A DNA stretch of 64,000 nucleotides from Candidatus Dadabacteria bacterium (GCA_026705445.1 JAPPAR010000019.1:155340-219339); one strand, 5' to 3'; shown: positions 50,276 through 60,308, numbered from the stretch's first letter. Program-made: numbers and translations. The notes: generated by a model from the sequence alone, not told the origin.

Positions 50276-50282
50276 AAAATCA

Positions 50283-50837
50283 ATGGAAGACAGGAAGAAA
50301 AAAAGAATCTACATTTTCTGCGTAGCGCTGTTTCTGCTCGGAGGGGGGCTTTTCTTTTATAACGTAGTGAAAAGTTTCACGGGACTCGGCGCGACGCTTA
50401 ACGAATACGCTTTTCCGGGAAGCCACTCAATCAGGCTTGAGGAAAAAGGGGTTTATTCAATCTACCACCAGTACAAGAGCGCTTTCGATGAAGGAGAGAC
50501 AGGCGGGGACTCCGTCGATGAGAGCTCGATAGTCGTTTACCTGAGAAAAGCTTCCGACGCGGAAAACGTGGAACTCAAGGTGCCCGATTCTAAGAAAAGG
50601 TACAGTTACATGGGAAAGAGGGGAGTGAAGATATTCGAGTTCGAAAACCCCGGGGCGACAGATTACGTGATCCAGTCTTTTACAAGTGTAGCTTCGCAAC
50701 CACCCCTGTACACATTGGTTGTTGAGCGCGGCTTCGAGATAACAAGGCTCAAGGGGATACTTATCTCCCAGGCGTTTTTGCTTGTACCGACCCTTTTCGC
50801 GATAATACTTTTCATGCGCACCTACATAAGGAGCTGA
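50283..50837 (+). CDS. membrane protein of unknown function
   Basis: The 184-residue protein has two membrane segments, about 8-28 and 160-180, with a soluble domain of about 125 residues between them, likely outside the membrane. The domain has beta-rich stretches (SIRLEEKGVYSIYHQY, SSIVVYLRKAS, KIFEFENPGATDYVIQSF). I do not recognise the family. It lies 9 bases before the exonuclease gene, so the two may be co-transcribed. Confidence 0.75.
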   Translation: MEDRKKKRIYIFCVALFLLGGGLFFYNVVKSFTGLGATLNEYAFPGSHSIRLEEKGVYSIYHQYKSAFDEGETGGDSVDESSIVVYLRKASDAENVELKVPDSKKRYSYMGKRGVKIFEFENPGATDYVIQSFTSVASQPPLYTLVVERGFEITRLKGILISQAFLLVPTLFAIILFMRTYIRS

Positions 50838-50846
50838 CCAAGGCGC

Positions 50847-51710
50847 ATGTTCAGAGACGTAAAATCCCGGGTTCTAGCTTTTGACATAGAGTGGGTTCCC
50901 GACCCCGAGTCGGGAAAGGCCGCGTACGGACTTCCAGAGGATATGTCCGATCGCGAGGTGATCGAGTTCATGTGGCAGCAGGGCGGGGCGACCGAGGAAG
51001 AGCCGATGCCGTTTCTCAAGACGGTCCTCTCGAAAATAGTTTCCATCTCGATGGTCTTCCGGGAAGCAGAGAGAGACGGAACGGCTTCAAGGCTCAAGCT
51101 TCACTCGATTCCGTCGATTCCGACCTCTGAAGAGGATTGCTCGGAGAGAAGAATCATAGAAGACTTTTTCAGGATTCTCGACAAGCACCACCCGCAGCTC
51201 GTGGGATATAACTCCTCGGGTTCCGACATACCGATTCTTGCCCAGAGAATGATCAAGCACGGACTCCAGGGTGGTTTTTTCACGCAGAGACCTAACAGGC
51301 CTTGGGAAGGAGCCGATTTTTTTGCCCGCGGAAGCGACTGGAACGTCGATTTGATGCGTTGCGTAAGCGCCTGGGGGAAAGGCACCCCGTCTCTTCACGA
51401 AATATCGGTTGTGAGCGGAATCCCGGGCAAGATGGAGGGGGTGGATGGAAAGCAGGTTGCTCCGATGTGGCTTGAGGGAAGGCTTGACGAGATAGTCGCC
51501 TATAACGAGTGCGACGCTCTTACTACATATCTTCTTTGGCTCAGGATGGCCCACTCGATCGGACACTTCGATTCAGAGCAGTACGCGGAGGAGCAGCGGC
51601 TGCTTCGCCATATGATAAGGCAGGAGGCCGAGAGCCCCGAAAGGCGACGGCACCTTCTGGTTTACCTCTCAAAGTGGGAGAGCCTGAGCGGGGCAGGGGC
51701 GGATGAATAA
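50847..51710 (+). CDS. predicted PolB-type 3'-5' exonuclease (DEDD family)
   Basis: The 287-residue protein has the DEDD sites: FDIEWVP (DXE) near 12, GYNSSGSDIPIL with an aspartate, and a final aspartate in YNECDALTTYLL. It matches the predicted PolB-like 3'-5' exonuclease family, a standalone nuclease without a polymerase domain. It may trim single-strand ends in repair. It overlaps trhO by 8 bases. Confidence 0.88.
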   Translation: MFRDVKSRVLAFDIEWVPDPESGKAAYGLPEDMSDREVIEFMWQQGGATEEEPMPFLKTVLSKIVSISMVFREAERDGTASRLKLHSIPSIPTSEEDCSERRIIEDFFRILDKHHPQLVGYNSSGSDIPILAQRMIKHGLQGGFFTQRPNRPWEGADFFARGSDWNVDLMRCVSAWGKGTPSLHEISVVSGIPGKMEGVDGKQVAPMWLEGRLDEIVAYNECDALTTYLLWLRMAHSIGHFDSEQYAEEQRLLRHMIRQEAESPERRRHLLVYLSKWESLSGAGADE

Positions 51711-52665
51711 GCAGATCGACAGCCGCAACATTGCCGTCCTTTCCTTCTACAAGTTCGTTGATCTTGACGGCCTTTTCGAAATAAAGAACTCCCTGCTCTC
51801 GCTTTGCGGGGAAAACGGCATAAACGGCACCTTCATTCTCGCTTCTGAGGGAATAAACGCCACCGTGGCGGGTCCCCGGGAGGGCATAGACGGGCTTATT
51901 GCCCATCTTGAGAGCGACACCAGGCTCTCGGGCGCGCGGTACAAGCTTAGTTACAACAAGAAAAGCCCGTTTCACCGGCTTAAGGTGAAATTCAAGAAGG
52001 AATTGGTCCCCATGGGCGTAAGCGGCATAAAGCCGCAGCGTCTCTCGGGGCAGCGCATACCGCCCGAGCAGTGGAACGAGCTTATAAGCCGCTCCGACGT
52101 GCTCCTTATAGACACAAGAAACGATTACGAAAACCGCGTCGGAACCTTCAGGGGCGCCGTGAATCCCGAGACGGAGCACTTCAGGGAGTTTCCCGAGTAC
52201 GTGAGGAAAAACCTCGACCCCGCGGAGCACAAGGAGGTTGCGATGTTCTGCACGGGCGGGATAAGGTGCGAGAAAGCGACATCCTATCTTCTCGAGCGGG
52301 GATTTCAGCGGGTGTATCAGCTTGAAGGAGGGGTGCTTTCCTACCTCGAGCGGGTTCCGCGCGAGCAGAGCCTCTGGGAAGGGGAGTGTTTCGTGTTTGA
52401 CGACCGCACCTCGGTCGGCCACGACCTTTCTAGGGGAATCTGGAGCACGTGCAGAAACTGCAGGGCCCCCGTATCTCCGGAGGACAGGGAATCCGAGGAG
52501 TTCCGTGAGGGAATATCGTGCCCCCGCTGCCACGCAAAGCTTACTCCAGAGAGGATTTCATCGCTTGAGGAAAGACAGAAGCAGATGAGGCTTGCCAGAG
52601 AGAAAAACCGCAAACATCTCGGGGCCGTAATAAAAAGAGGGAGCGCGAAACGGGCGCAGGGTTAA
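51703..52665 (+). CDS. trhO: tRNA U34 hydroxylase TrhO (YceA family)
   Basis: The 320-residue protein has an N-terminal UPF0176-like domain (GTFILASEGINATVAG), a rhodanese domain with the active cysteine in MFCTGGIRCEKATSYL, and a C-terminal zinc-binding CRNC...CPRCH part. TrhO makes 5-hydroxyuridine at tRNA position 34, using oxygen. The gene ends 4 bases inside the convergent cimA. Confidence 0.94.
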   Translation: MNKQIDSRNIAVLSFYKFVDLDGLFEIKNSLLSLCGENGINGTFILASEGINATVAGPREGIDGLIAHLESDTRLSGARYKLSYNKKSPFHRLKVKFKKELVPMGVSGIKPQRLSGQRIPPEQWNELISRSDVLLIDTRNDYENRVGTFRGAVNPETEHFREFPEYVRKNLDPAEHKEVAMFCTGGIRCEKATSYLLERGFQRVYQLEGGVLSYLERVPREQSLWEGECFVFDDRTSVGHDLSRGIWSTCRNCRAPVSPEDRESEEFREGISCPRCHAKLTPERISSLEERQKQMRLAREKNRKHLGAVIKRGSAKRAQG

Positions 52666-54254
52666 TCTCGGGCTTCGAGCTCGTCCTTTAAGATCTTGTA
52701 GTCTATGCTGTCGACAAGAGCTTTCCAGCTCGCTTCCACTATGTTGTCGGAAACCCCCACCGTGCTCCATCTCTTCTCCCCGTCTCCCGATTCCACAAGC
52801 ACCCTTACCACGGAGTCGGTACCGCCCGACCTCGACACTACCCTCACCCTGTAATCGAACAGCCTCAGGGTCTTAAGACTCGGGAAGAATTTCTCAAGCG
52901 ATTTCCGAAGCGCCCTGTCTATCGCACTTACGGGGCCGGTTCCCCTTGCCACTGTATATTCCGTGACGCCGTTTACCCGGACTTCCGCGGTGGCCTCCGA
53001 GAGCGGCTCCTCGTCACCTTCCCGTTTTTCGACCAGTGTCCGGGTGTTTTTCAGGTAAAACCGCTTTTTGTATGTTCCGAGGGTTTTTCTCACCAGCAGT
53101 TCAAAGGACGCGTCCGCCCCTTCGAACTCGTAACCCTGGTTCTCCAGAACCTTAAGTTCGTTCAGTATCTCGAGGATTCTTTCGTCCTTGGGGTCTATTT
53201 CCACTCCCAGTTCCTGGGCCTTGTAGGCTATGTTGGCCCGTCCGGAGAGGTCAGAGACCAGCACCCGCCTCCTGTTGCCGACGCTCTGGGGCTCTACGTG
53301 CTCGTAGGTGTCTGAATTCTTCATTACGGCGCTTACGTGTATTCCCCCTTTGTGAGCGAAGGCACTCTCACCGACAAATGCCTGTTTCTTAAGAGGTGCA
53401 AGATTGGTGAGCTCATGAATGAAGTGGGACACGGAATAGAGTTTTTTCAGGTTCTCTGCGGAGATGGAATCCATCCCGAGCTTCAGGGCGATATTCGGTA
53501 TTATGGCGCAGAGATTGGCGTTTCCGCACCGCTCCCCGTAGCCGTTCATGGTTCCCTGGACCTGGGACGCTCCCTCCCTTACGGCGTAAAGGGTGTTAGC
53601 GACCCCGACTTCGCTGTCGTTATGGGTGTGTATTCCCAGGCTCGGGTTATCGAACATGCCGTTAACTTCCCTTATGGCGCCCTCGACGTCCCAAGGCATG
53701 GAGCCGCCGTTTGTGTCACATAAAACGACCGTGTCGACTCCCGCCCCGTAGGCGGTCTCAAGAACCTTCGCCGAGTACTCGGAGTTTCTCTTCCAGCCGT
53801 CAAAAAAATGCTCGGCGTCAAAAAACACCTTGTCCACGTGGCGTTTCAGGTACTTGATCGAGTCGTGTACGAGCTCGAGGTTCTCTTCAAGCCCTATTTT
53901 GAGAGCTTCTGTGACTTGGAAGTCCCAGCTTTTCCCGACGATCGTCACGACCGGGGTTTCGGCCTCCAGAAGCGCCTGTATGCTAGCGTCTTCCTCGCAG
54001 CTTTTCCTTGCGCGTCTTGTGCTTCCGAAAGCCGCGACGCTCGCGTTTTTAAGCCCAAGTTTCTTCGCTTCCTCAAAATACCCCTTGTCCCTCTCGTTAG
54101 AGCCGGGCCATCCGCCCTCGATGTAATGCACCCCGAGGTCATCCAGTCTTTGCGTTATCCGGATCTTGTCGTGTATGGAAAAGGATATGTTTTCCCCCTG
54201 GGTTCCGTCACGCAGGGTCACGTCGTATATCTCAACGGTTCTCGAATTACTCAT
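52662..54254 (-). CDS. cimA: (R)-citramalate synthase
   Basis: I use the ATG at 54254, giving 530 residues, because the earlier TTG lies further inside lysC. TLRDGTQGENISFS, the HTHNDSEVGVANT metal site and a C-terminal LeuA-like regulatory domain mark CimA, which condenses pyruvate and acetyl-CoA for isoleucine synthesis without threonine. The start overlaps the lysC stop by 8 bases; nnr-tsaE-lysC-cimA is typical of Deltaproteobacteria-grade genomes. Confidence 0.93.
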   Translation of the reverse strand: MSNSRTVEIYDVTLRDGTQGENISFSIHDKIRITQRLDDLGVHYIEGGWPGSNERDKGYFEEAKKLGLKNASVAAFGSTRRARKSCEEDASIQALLEAETPVVTIVGKSWDFQVTEALKIGLEENLELVHDSIKYLKRHVDKVFFDAEHFFDGWKRNSEYSAKVLETAYGAGVDTVVLCDTNGGSMPWDVEGAIREVNGMFDNPSLGIHTHNDSEVGVANTLYAVREGASQVQGTMNGYGERCGNANLCAIIPNIALKLGMDSISAENLKKLYSVSHFIHELTNLAPLKKQAFVGESAFAHKGGIHVSAVMKNSDTYEHVEPQSVGNRRRVLVSDLSGRANIAYKAQELGVEIDPKDERILEILNELKVLENQGYEFEGADASFELLVRKTLGTYKKRFYLKNTRTLVEKREGDEEPLSEATAEVRVNGVTEYTVARGTGPVSAIDRALRKSLEKFFPSLKTLRLFDYRVRVVSRSGGTDSVVRVLVESGDGEKRWSTVGVSDNIVEASWKALVDSIDYKILKDELEARD

Positions 54255-55485
54255 CGGTTTTTCCAAGATTAAAGGCGTTGTGAAGAGTTCTTACTGCGGT
54301 CTCCGTGTCTTTTTCCTCAAGCACGCAGGAGATTTTTATTTCCGAAGTGCTTATCATCATAATGTTAATTCCCTCGTTTGCAAGGGTCTTGAACATGCGC
54401 GAAGCCACTCCGGAGTGGGTCTTCATCCCCAATCCCACCAGGGAGACCTTGGAGATAAGGTTGTCGGAGAGCACCTGCTTTCCCCCTAGCTCCCGGGCCA
54501 TCTTCTCAGAGAGTTCTATTGATTTCTTGAAATCCGACTTGGGCACGGTGAACGTGAGGTCGGTAAACCCTTCCGTGCTCACGTTCTGAACGATCATGTC
54601 GACCACGATGTTATTGTCCGCTAGCGACGAGAAGAGCTTGGCCGCTATGCCGGGCTGATCGGGCACCTGGGTCACGGTGATCTTAGCCTGATCCCTGTCG
54701 TAAGAGACTCCCGATACCAGAACTTCTTCCATGGATTTCATAACTTTTTCCTCATCCAAGACCCACGTTCCTTCGTCCTCGGGACTCGGAGTTGACTTAA
54801 CATGTATAGGCACTTTAAATTTTTTTGCAAATTCCACCGCGCGGGCCTGAAGCACCTTGGAGCCCAAGGACGCCATCTCGAGCATCTCGTCATAGGAGAT
54901 ACAGTTGAGTTTTCTCGCGTCGGGACAGACCCCGGGATCCGTGGTGTATACCCCGTCCACGTCATCCTTGTAGAGTTCGCACGCGTCGGCTCCCATCACG
55001 GCCGCGAGCGCCACCGCGGTCAGGTCGGAGCCTCCGCGCCCGAGCGTGGTAAGATTCCCGTTCTCGTCGACTCCCTGGAATCCCGCTACTACGACCGCTT
55101 TCTTTTCACCCAGGGCGACACGGATGTTCCTGTCGTCAATCGATTTTATCTTCGCCTTGGAGTAAATGTTGTCGGTGGTGATCCTTATCTGGTGTCCCTG
55201 GAAAGATATCGCGTCCTGCCCGAGCGATTTTATAGTCATCGCCACGAGGCCGGAGGATACCTGCTCCCCGCTTGAGGTTATAACGTCAAACTCCCTTTCA
55301 TCGGGAGGATCCATTATCTCTTTTGCGAGGCCGACCAGCCTGTCGGTTTCCCCAGCCATGGCGGAAACCACCGCTATCACGTCGTTTTTCTTCTTTTTCG
55401 TTGCTACGATGTGCTCGGCTACGCGCCTTATTTTCTCGATGCTAGCAACGCTTGTTCCGCCGTATTTCTGAACGACAAGAGCCAT
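54247..55485 (-). CDS. lysC: aspartate kinase
   Basis: The 412-residue enzyme phosphorylates aspartate for lysine, threonine and methionine synthesis. It starts MALVVQKYGGTSVA and carries FQGVDENGNLTTLGRGGSDLTAVALA; two ACT domains follow from about 270. The start lies inside the end of tsaE: the two overlap by 58 bases in different frames. AAGGG lies just before the ATG. Confidence 0.96.
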   Translation of the reverse strand: MALVVQKYGGTSVASIEKIRRVAEHIVATKKKKNDVIAVVSAMAGETDRLVGLAKEIMDPPDEREFDVITSSGEQVSSGLVAMTIKSLGQDAISFQGHQIRITTDNIYSKAKIKSIDDRNIRVALGEKKAVVVAGFQGVDENGNLTTLGRGGSDLTAVALAAVMGADACELYKDDVDGVYTTDPGVCPDARKLNCISYDEMLEMASLGSKVLQARAVEFAKKFKVPIHVKSTPSPEDEGTWVLDEEKVMKSMEEVLVSGVSYDRDQAKITVTQVPDQPGIAAKLFSSLADNNIVVDMIVQNVSTEGFTDLTFTVPKSDFKKSIELSEKMARELGGKQVLSDNLISKVSLVGLGMKTHSGVASRMFKTLANEGINIMMISTSEIKISCVLEEKDTETAVRTLHNAFNLGKTDE

Positions 55486-55922
55486 TTTCCCTTACCTGCA
55501 ACCTTTATTGTTCTCGATTCCTCATCCCCTCGGGGCGGGAATTGGATATCAATTATAACAGCGTTTCCCGGTAATACATCCCGCACCTTGTCCGCCCATT
55601 CCACGACGGAAACTCCGTCTCCGTAGAAAAATTCCTCATAGCCCGTATCCTCGAACTCCGCCCCGCCAGACAGTCTGTAGACATCGAAGTGAAAAAGAGG
55701 CACGCTGCCTTCGTAGCAGTTCATTATGACGAATGTGGGGCTGTTGGGTTCCTCCTCTATTCCCAGGCCGCGGGCAAGGCCCTTGGCAAAAACCGTTTTT
55801 CCCGCCCCGAGATCTCCCGTGAGTCCCACTACGGAGCCCCGGGGTATGAGTTTCCCCATTATCTCGCCGCAAAGCATAGTCTGCTCGGGTTTGCTTACTT
55901 CTAGTAGGAATGCGGGGTCCAT
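55428..55922 (-). CDS. tsaE: tRNA threonylcarbamoyladenosine biosynthesis ATPase TsaE
   Basis: The 164-residue protein has Walker A GDLGAGKTVF and the FVIMNCYEG, FHFDVYRL and SVVEWADKV motifs. TsaE works with TsaB and TsaD on the t6A modification of tRNA. The last 19 codons extend over the lysC start in another frame, so the C-terminus is shaped by overlap. It follows nnr by 5 bases. Confidence 0.94.
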   Translation of the reverse strand: MDPAFLLEVSKPEQTMLCGEIMGKLIPRGSVVGLTGDLGAGKTVFAKGLARGLGIEEEPNSPTFVIMNCYEGSVPLFHFDVYRLSGGAEFEDTGYEEFFYGDGVSVVEWADKVRDVLPGNAVIIDIQFPPRGDEESRTIKVAGKGKWLLSFRNTAEQALLASRK

Positions 55923-55927
55923 GGGAA

Positions 55928-57484
55928 CTATCTTACCGTGGCGAAATGCCTTTCTTCCGTGGATGAGATGACGGAATTTCTTGAAGCGGGGATTTTACGC
56001 GATATTTCAGAGGCGGTAAAGCCCGCGGTGCCCGTTTCATCTAAAAGAAGGTCGGCCGCGTGGCCGTGGAGGAAGACGCCGAGCAGGCAGGACTGAAGGG
56101 GGTCGTATCCCTGGGCCGCGAGTCCCCCGATTATTCCCGTAAGCACGTCTCCGGTTCCGGCCGTGGCCATGGCGGAATTTCCGGTCGGGTTTATGAACAC
56201 CTCCCCGCCGGGGGTGGAGACGACCGTTCTCGCTCCCTTAAGAACGACGTAGCAGCCGTATTTTTCGGAAAAACGGGTCGAGATCCCGACGCGGTCATCC
56301 TGCACCTGTTTTGTTCTTACGCCGCAGAGTCTTGCCATTTCCCCTGGGTGCGGGGTTGTTATCGCGGGAATTTTCGTTTTCCTTAGAATCTCGGGGTTCT
56401 TTGAAATTATGTTAAGAGCGTCGGCATCGAGCGTGACCGGCACTTCGCACTGGGTTATCACCTTCTCAAGAAACTTCCCTGCGCTTTTGGAGGTCGATAT
56501 CCCGGGGCCGACGGCAAGCGCCGTCTTTTTGCCTTCAAGTTCCCGGAGCACCTCTTCGTAGGCGTCGGGATGGAAGGTTCCGTCCTTTGAGTCCTTAAGC
56601 GAAACGGACATTACCTCGGTTGTCTTTTCCTCAACAGCCGGGGATATGCTTTTTGGAACCCCTAGGGTTACGAGTCCGCTTCCGGCGCGAAGGGCTGCCT
56701 CAGCAGAGAGGACCGCAGCCCCGCTTTTTCCCGGAGAACCTGCAAGCACGAGAAGATGTCCGTAGGTTCCCTTGTGTGAATCGGCGGCCCTTTTTTTAAT
56801 GAGGCCCCGACATTTTTGAAACGTGAGAAGTTCAAGGGGAAGATCCTCCCAAAGCGTCTTGGGGATTGTTATGTCCGTTACGCAGAGTTTTCCCGAGTAA
56901 TCCACTCCCGGGTGAATGCACATCCCGAGTTTAGCCGGGGCGAATGTGACGGTAACGTCGGCCTGCACCGCTGCCCCGAGAGGGCGCCCCGTATCGGCGT
57001 CAAGTCCCGAGGGTATATCGACGGAAATGCGCCGGGCGCTCTGGCGGTTTATGAATTTTATGAGTTTCTCGTAAAATCCTTCCACCTTCCTGTCGAGCCC
57101 GGTACCGAAGATGGCGTCGACTATGACTTCCGTATCCTTTATCCTGGGAAGCTTTCCGCCGAGCTCCCTTACGTCGGCTTCGATCTCGAGAAGCGAGTCG
57201 AGGTTCGTTTTCGCATCACCTCTGTAGCGTTCCTTTTTCTCTGTGATGTGGACGCTTATTTCCTTTCCCGAGGAAATAAGATGGCGCGCGATTACGAAAC
57301 CGTCCCCGGCGTTGTTTCCGGCGCCGCAGATAACCGCCATCTTCTTTGCGGAGGGACACTCGGCGAGGATGACCGACGCCACGGCTCTTCCGGCGTTCTC
57401 CATCAGCACGACGCCCGGAACTCCGAATTCCTCAATCGTCCTTCGGTCTATTTCCCTTGAGATCTGCTTGGTCGAGAGTTTCAT
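55928..57484 (-). CDS. nnr: bifunctional NAD(P)H-hydrate epimerase / ADP-dependent NAD(P)HX dehydratase
   Basis: The 518-residue fusion has an N-terminal YjeF epimerase domain (about 1-215, with CGAGNNAGDGFVIARHL) and a C-terminal dehydratase domain from about 225 (HKGTYGHLLVLAGSPGKSGAAVLSAEAALRAGSGLVTLG, and GNSAMATAGTGDVLTGIIGG). It repairs damaged NADHX and NADPHX. It is first of four genes ending in cimA. Confidence 0.95.
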   Translation of the reverse strand: MKLSTKQISREIDRRTIEEFGVPGVVLMENAGRAVASVILAECPSAKKMAVICGAGNNAGDGFVIARHLISSGKEISVHITEKKERYRGDAKTNLDSLLEIEADVRELGGKLPRIKDTEVIVDAIFGTGLDRKVEGFYEKLIKFINRQSARRISVDIPSGLDADTGRPLGAAVQADVTVTFAPAKLGMCIHPGVDYSGKLCVTDITIPKTLWEDLPLELLTFQKCRGLIKKRAADSHKGTYGHLLVLAGSPGKSGAAVLSAEAALRAGSGLVTLGVPKSISPAVEEKTTEVMSVSLKDSKDGTFHPDAYEEVLRELEGKKTALAVGPGISTSKSAGKFLEKVITQCEVPVTLDADALNIISKNPEILRKTKIPAITTPHPGEMARLCGVRTKQVQDDRVGISTRFSEKYGCYVVLKGARTVVSTPGGEVFINPTGNSAMATAGTGDVLTGIIGGLAAQGYDPLQSCLLGVFLHGHAADLLLDETGTAGFTASEISRKIPASRNSVISSTEERHFATVR

Positions 57485-57514
57485 GGTTCTCTGGGACTGG
57501 TCCCCCGGATTTGC

Positions 57515-57796
57515 CTATTTCCCCATACCGCCTGCTCCGGTGGGTCTTGTATCTCCGAGGTTTTCTATATGCGCGCTGATAAATTCCTCGGCGTGATCAA
57601 AGCAGAAATAATAGGAAAGAAGGGTACTGCCGCTTCGGTTAACCGTGATCAGCTGGTAGTGGCGACTGCAGATATCCATTCCGCACCTGACGCACTGCTT
57701 GATCTGGTTTCTTTCTCCCGAAAGTTCGCACTGCTCCCCTCCGGGACTTACGTGATCACACTGGTAGATTTCAACTTCTATTGTTTTTACCGACAA
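57515..57796 (-). CDS. small cysteine/histidine-rich protein of unknown function
   Basis: The 93-residue protein has a likely zinc-binding arrangement with CDHVSPGGEQC, CVRCGMDICSRHYQ and CFDHAEEF. The motif order CxxC...CxxH-like resembles small zinc-finger proteins of the AN1-like or FYVE-like type but I cannot assign it. It lies 30 bases ahead of nnr and divergent to the radical SAM gene. Confidence 0.7.
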   Translation of the reverse strand: MSVKTIEVEIYQCDHVSPGGEQCELSGERNQIKQCVRCGMDICSRHYQLITVNRSGSTLLSYYFCFDHAEEFISAHIENLGDTRPTGAGGMGK

Positions 57797-57879
57797 GTGC
57801 TTTACCTCCCCTTGGTTTCTTCATTAATTATACAGTTTTGCGTAAGTGTTTGGTAAATCACACGGATAATTTATAATAA

Positions 57880-58866
57880 ATGGGAAGGATAGAGTTTATG
57901 ATACATCCAAGACAGGCCCTAAACGGCACATTAAAATATTTCTACATAAAGGCCACCGGAAGGCCGAAACTCCTCAATCTTGAGATAACAAAGCTTTGCA
58001 ACGCCCGCTGCGATTTCTGCGACTACTGGCAGACAAAACACGAAGAGCGTCTTTCTGACTACACTCCCGTAATAAAGAAAATAAACCCCCTCGTCACGGT
58101 TATCACGGGCGGGGAGCCTATGATCAGGAAGGATCTTCCCGATATCGTGAGACAGATAAAGGGATGCTCCATATTCATTTTCACTTCCATGGTCACCAAG
58201 GGAGATTTCCTTACCGAGGACAAAACTGAAGAGCTCTTCGACGCGGGGATGGATCAGATAGCCGTTTCCCTTGATTTTCCGGGCGAAAAGCACGACACAT
58301 ACAGAGGCATTCCGGGTCTCTGGAAAAAGCTGTCAGAAACCCTGCCCGAACTGGCGGAGCGGTTTCCCGACAAAAGCCTCGTGCTTAACACCATAATAAT
58401 GGAAGACAATCTCGACGAGGTGATCGAGATAGCGAAGAAAGCCAGGGAGTGGGGCATAGCCATATCCTTCAGTTCCTACTCGGTCATGAAAACCAACAAC
58501 GAAGACCACTTCGTGAAAAGGGAAGCTCTCTCGAAGGTAAGTGACCTTGTAGAGGAACTGATCGCGCTTCGAAAGAAGTGGAAGGGAACGATACTCTCAA
58601 CCGAGTACTACCTGAGGGAAATCCCGGGCTATTTCGAGAGGGGGAGCGTCCCCGACTGTCTGGCCGGCATCAATCAGATACACGTTACCCCAAGCGGGCA
58701 CCTGAAACGCTGCTCGGAAATGCCCGTGGCTGCCCACTACAGCGAATACAGACCGGATCTTTACGAAAAAACCAAGTGCACTTCCTGCTGGTACAGCTGC
58801 AGGGGTGAGACCCAGAGCCCGGCGAACGTCAAGAGGGCCATGGAATACATGGGAATCTATATCTAG
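57880..58866 (+). CDS. radical SAM protein with SPASM/twitch-like C-terminus
   Basis: The 328-residue protein has the SAM-binding cluster CNARCDFC (C40, C44, C47), TGGEPMIRKDLPDIV, and a C-terminal region with cysteines in PDCLAG, KRCSEMP and CTSCWYSC that could bind an extra Fe-S cluster. Another ATG at 57898 is possible. Substrate unknown. The gene overlaps cysS (convergent) by 4 bases. Confidence 0.88.
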   Translation: MGRIEFMIHPRQALNGTLKYFYIKATGRPKLLNLEITKLCNARCDFCDYWQTKHEERLSDYTPVIKKINPLVTVITGGEPMIRKDLPDIVRQIKGCSIFIFTSMVTKGDFLTEDKTEELFDAGMDQIAVSLDFPGEKHDTYRGIPGLWKKLSETLPELAERFPDKSLVLNTIIMEDNLDEVIEIAKKAREWGIAISFSSYSVMKTNNEDHFVKREALSKVSDLVEELIALRKKWKGTILSTEYYLREIPGYFERGSVPDCLAGINQIHVTPSGHLKRCSEMPVAAHYSEYRPDLYEKTKCTSCWYSCRGETQSPANVKRAMEYMGIYI

Positions 58867-60308
58867 GTTCTCTGCGCTTTCCAGTCGGTGCCGCCCGGGC
58901 GGTCTTCAAGCACGATTCCCTTGGAACTTAGGTAGTCCCTTATTTCATCGGCCTTTTTCCAGTTCTTTTCTTCTCTGGCCGAGTTTCTCTCCTCTATAAG
59001 TTTCTCTATCTCAAAGGGGCCTATGTCTGAGAGGTTGGCGGTGGACTTTCTTTTCTCCATGTACTCGGCCGGTTCCTCGGAGAGCACTCCGAGCACTCCG
59101 CATATCTCCTTTATCTTCTCAAGCGCGAGAGTCGCGCTTTGAGTCTTTCCCACCGAGTCAAGCGACCTGTTAATCGAGCGTATCAGATCAAAAAGGCTTC
59201 CCACCACGTCGGCAGTATTGAAGTTGTCGCTCATCGAGGAGTGAAAATCCTCCTCGAATTTCCGGATCGAACTTTCAAGTGCGGGGTCAGAGCCCTTGGC
59301 TTCCCGCGCCTCTGCGGCTCTCAGCAGGGCAAGGTAAATCCTCTCAAGCGCCGCCTCGCTGTCATGCATGCTTTTTTCCGAGAAATCGGCCGGGTTCTGG
59401 TAGTGGTGCGAGAGGAAGAAGAGCCTTATGGCCTCCGGGGACCATCTCTTTGTTGCCTCAGAAAGCGTGAAGAAGTTCCCCAGGGACTTTGACATCTTCT
59501 CCTTGTTTATTCTTATCAGGCCGTTATGAAGCCAGTACTTTGCAAACGGCTCTCCGGAGGCGGCCTCTGACTGGGCTATCTCGTTTTCGTGGTGCGGGAA
59601 GATGAGGTCTTTTCCCCCTCCGTGTATCTCGAAATTCGTTCCCAGATACTCCATGCTCATAACGGAGCACTCTATGTGCCATCCGGGCCTTCCGTCTCCC
59701 CACGGGCTTTTCCAGGCAGGCTCGCCGGGTTTTGATTCCTTCCAGAGCGCGAAATCAAGGGGGTCTTCCTTTTCCTCGTTTACGTCTATTCTCACGCCTT
59801 CAAGCATGTGATCAAGCGACCTGCAGGAGAGCTTTCCGTAGTCCGGGAATTTTCTTACGGAGAAAAAGACGTTGTTGCCCGAGCGGTAAGCGAAGCCCTT
59901 TTCCATTATCTTCTCTATGAGCGCTATTATCTGCTCCAGATGCTCGGTTACCCGGGGCTCGACGTCTGGAGTCTCAACCCCTATCGAAGCCATGTCCTCT
60001 CTGTATTCCTTTATGTACTTCTCGGATATCTCATCGCAGCTTACACCTTCCTGGTTTGAACGGGTTATTATCTTGTCGTCTATGTCGGTGTAGTTCCTCG
60101 CGAACAGCACGTCGTAGCCGGTGTATCTGAGAAATCTCTGTATCACGTCAAAAGATACCGCCGAGCGGGCGTGTCCCAGATGAGCGGAGTCATACACCGT
60201 GGGACCACAGACATACATACGGATTTTGTCTCCCTCAAAGGGAATGAGATCTTCTTTTTTCTGCGAAAGAGAATTGTAGATTTTTATTCTGGGAGGTTTT
60301 TTCTGCAT
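58863..60308 (-). CDS. cysS: cysteine-tRNA ligase
   Basis: I set the start at ATG 60308 ([14 protein letters not shown]), giving 481 residues, the usual CysRS size; the open frame continues 66 codons upstream without homology. The zinc-site cysteine in [10 protein letters not shown], the HLGH version of [18 protein letters not shown] and KMSKS are intact. It loads cysteine on tRNA-Cys. The 231 bases upstream hold no other supported gene. Confidence 0.95.
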   Translation of the reverse strand: MQKKPPRIKIYNSLSQKKEDLIPFEGDKIRMYVCGPTVYDSAHLGHARSAVSFDVIQRFLRYTGYDVLFARNYTDIDDKIITRSNQEGVSCDEISEKYIKEYREDMASIGVETPDVEPRVTEHLEQIIALIEKIMEKGFAYRSGNNVFFSVRKFPDYGKLSCRSLDHMLEGVRIDVNEEKEDPLDFALWKESKPGEPAWKSPWGDGRPGWHIECSVMSMEYLGTNFEIHGGGKDLIFPHHENEIAQSEAASGEPFAKYWLHNGLIRINKEKMSKSLGNFFTLSEATKRWSPEAIRLFFLSHHYQNPADFSEKSMHDSEAALERIYLALLRAAEAREAKGSDPALESSIRKFEEDFHSSMSDNFNTADVVGSLFDLIRSINRSLDSVGKTQSATLALEKIKEICGVLGVLSEEPAEYMEKRKSTANLSDIGPFEIEKLIEERNSAREEKNWKKADEIRDYLSSKGIVLEDRPGGTDWKAQRT

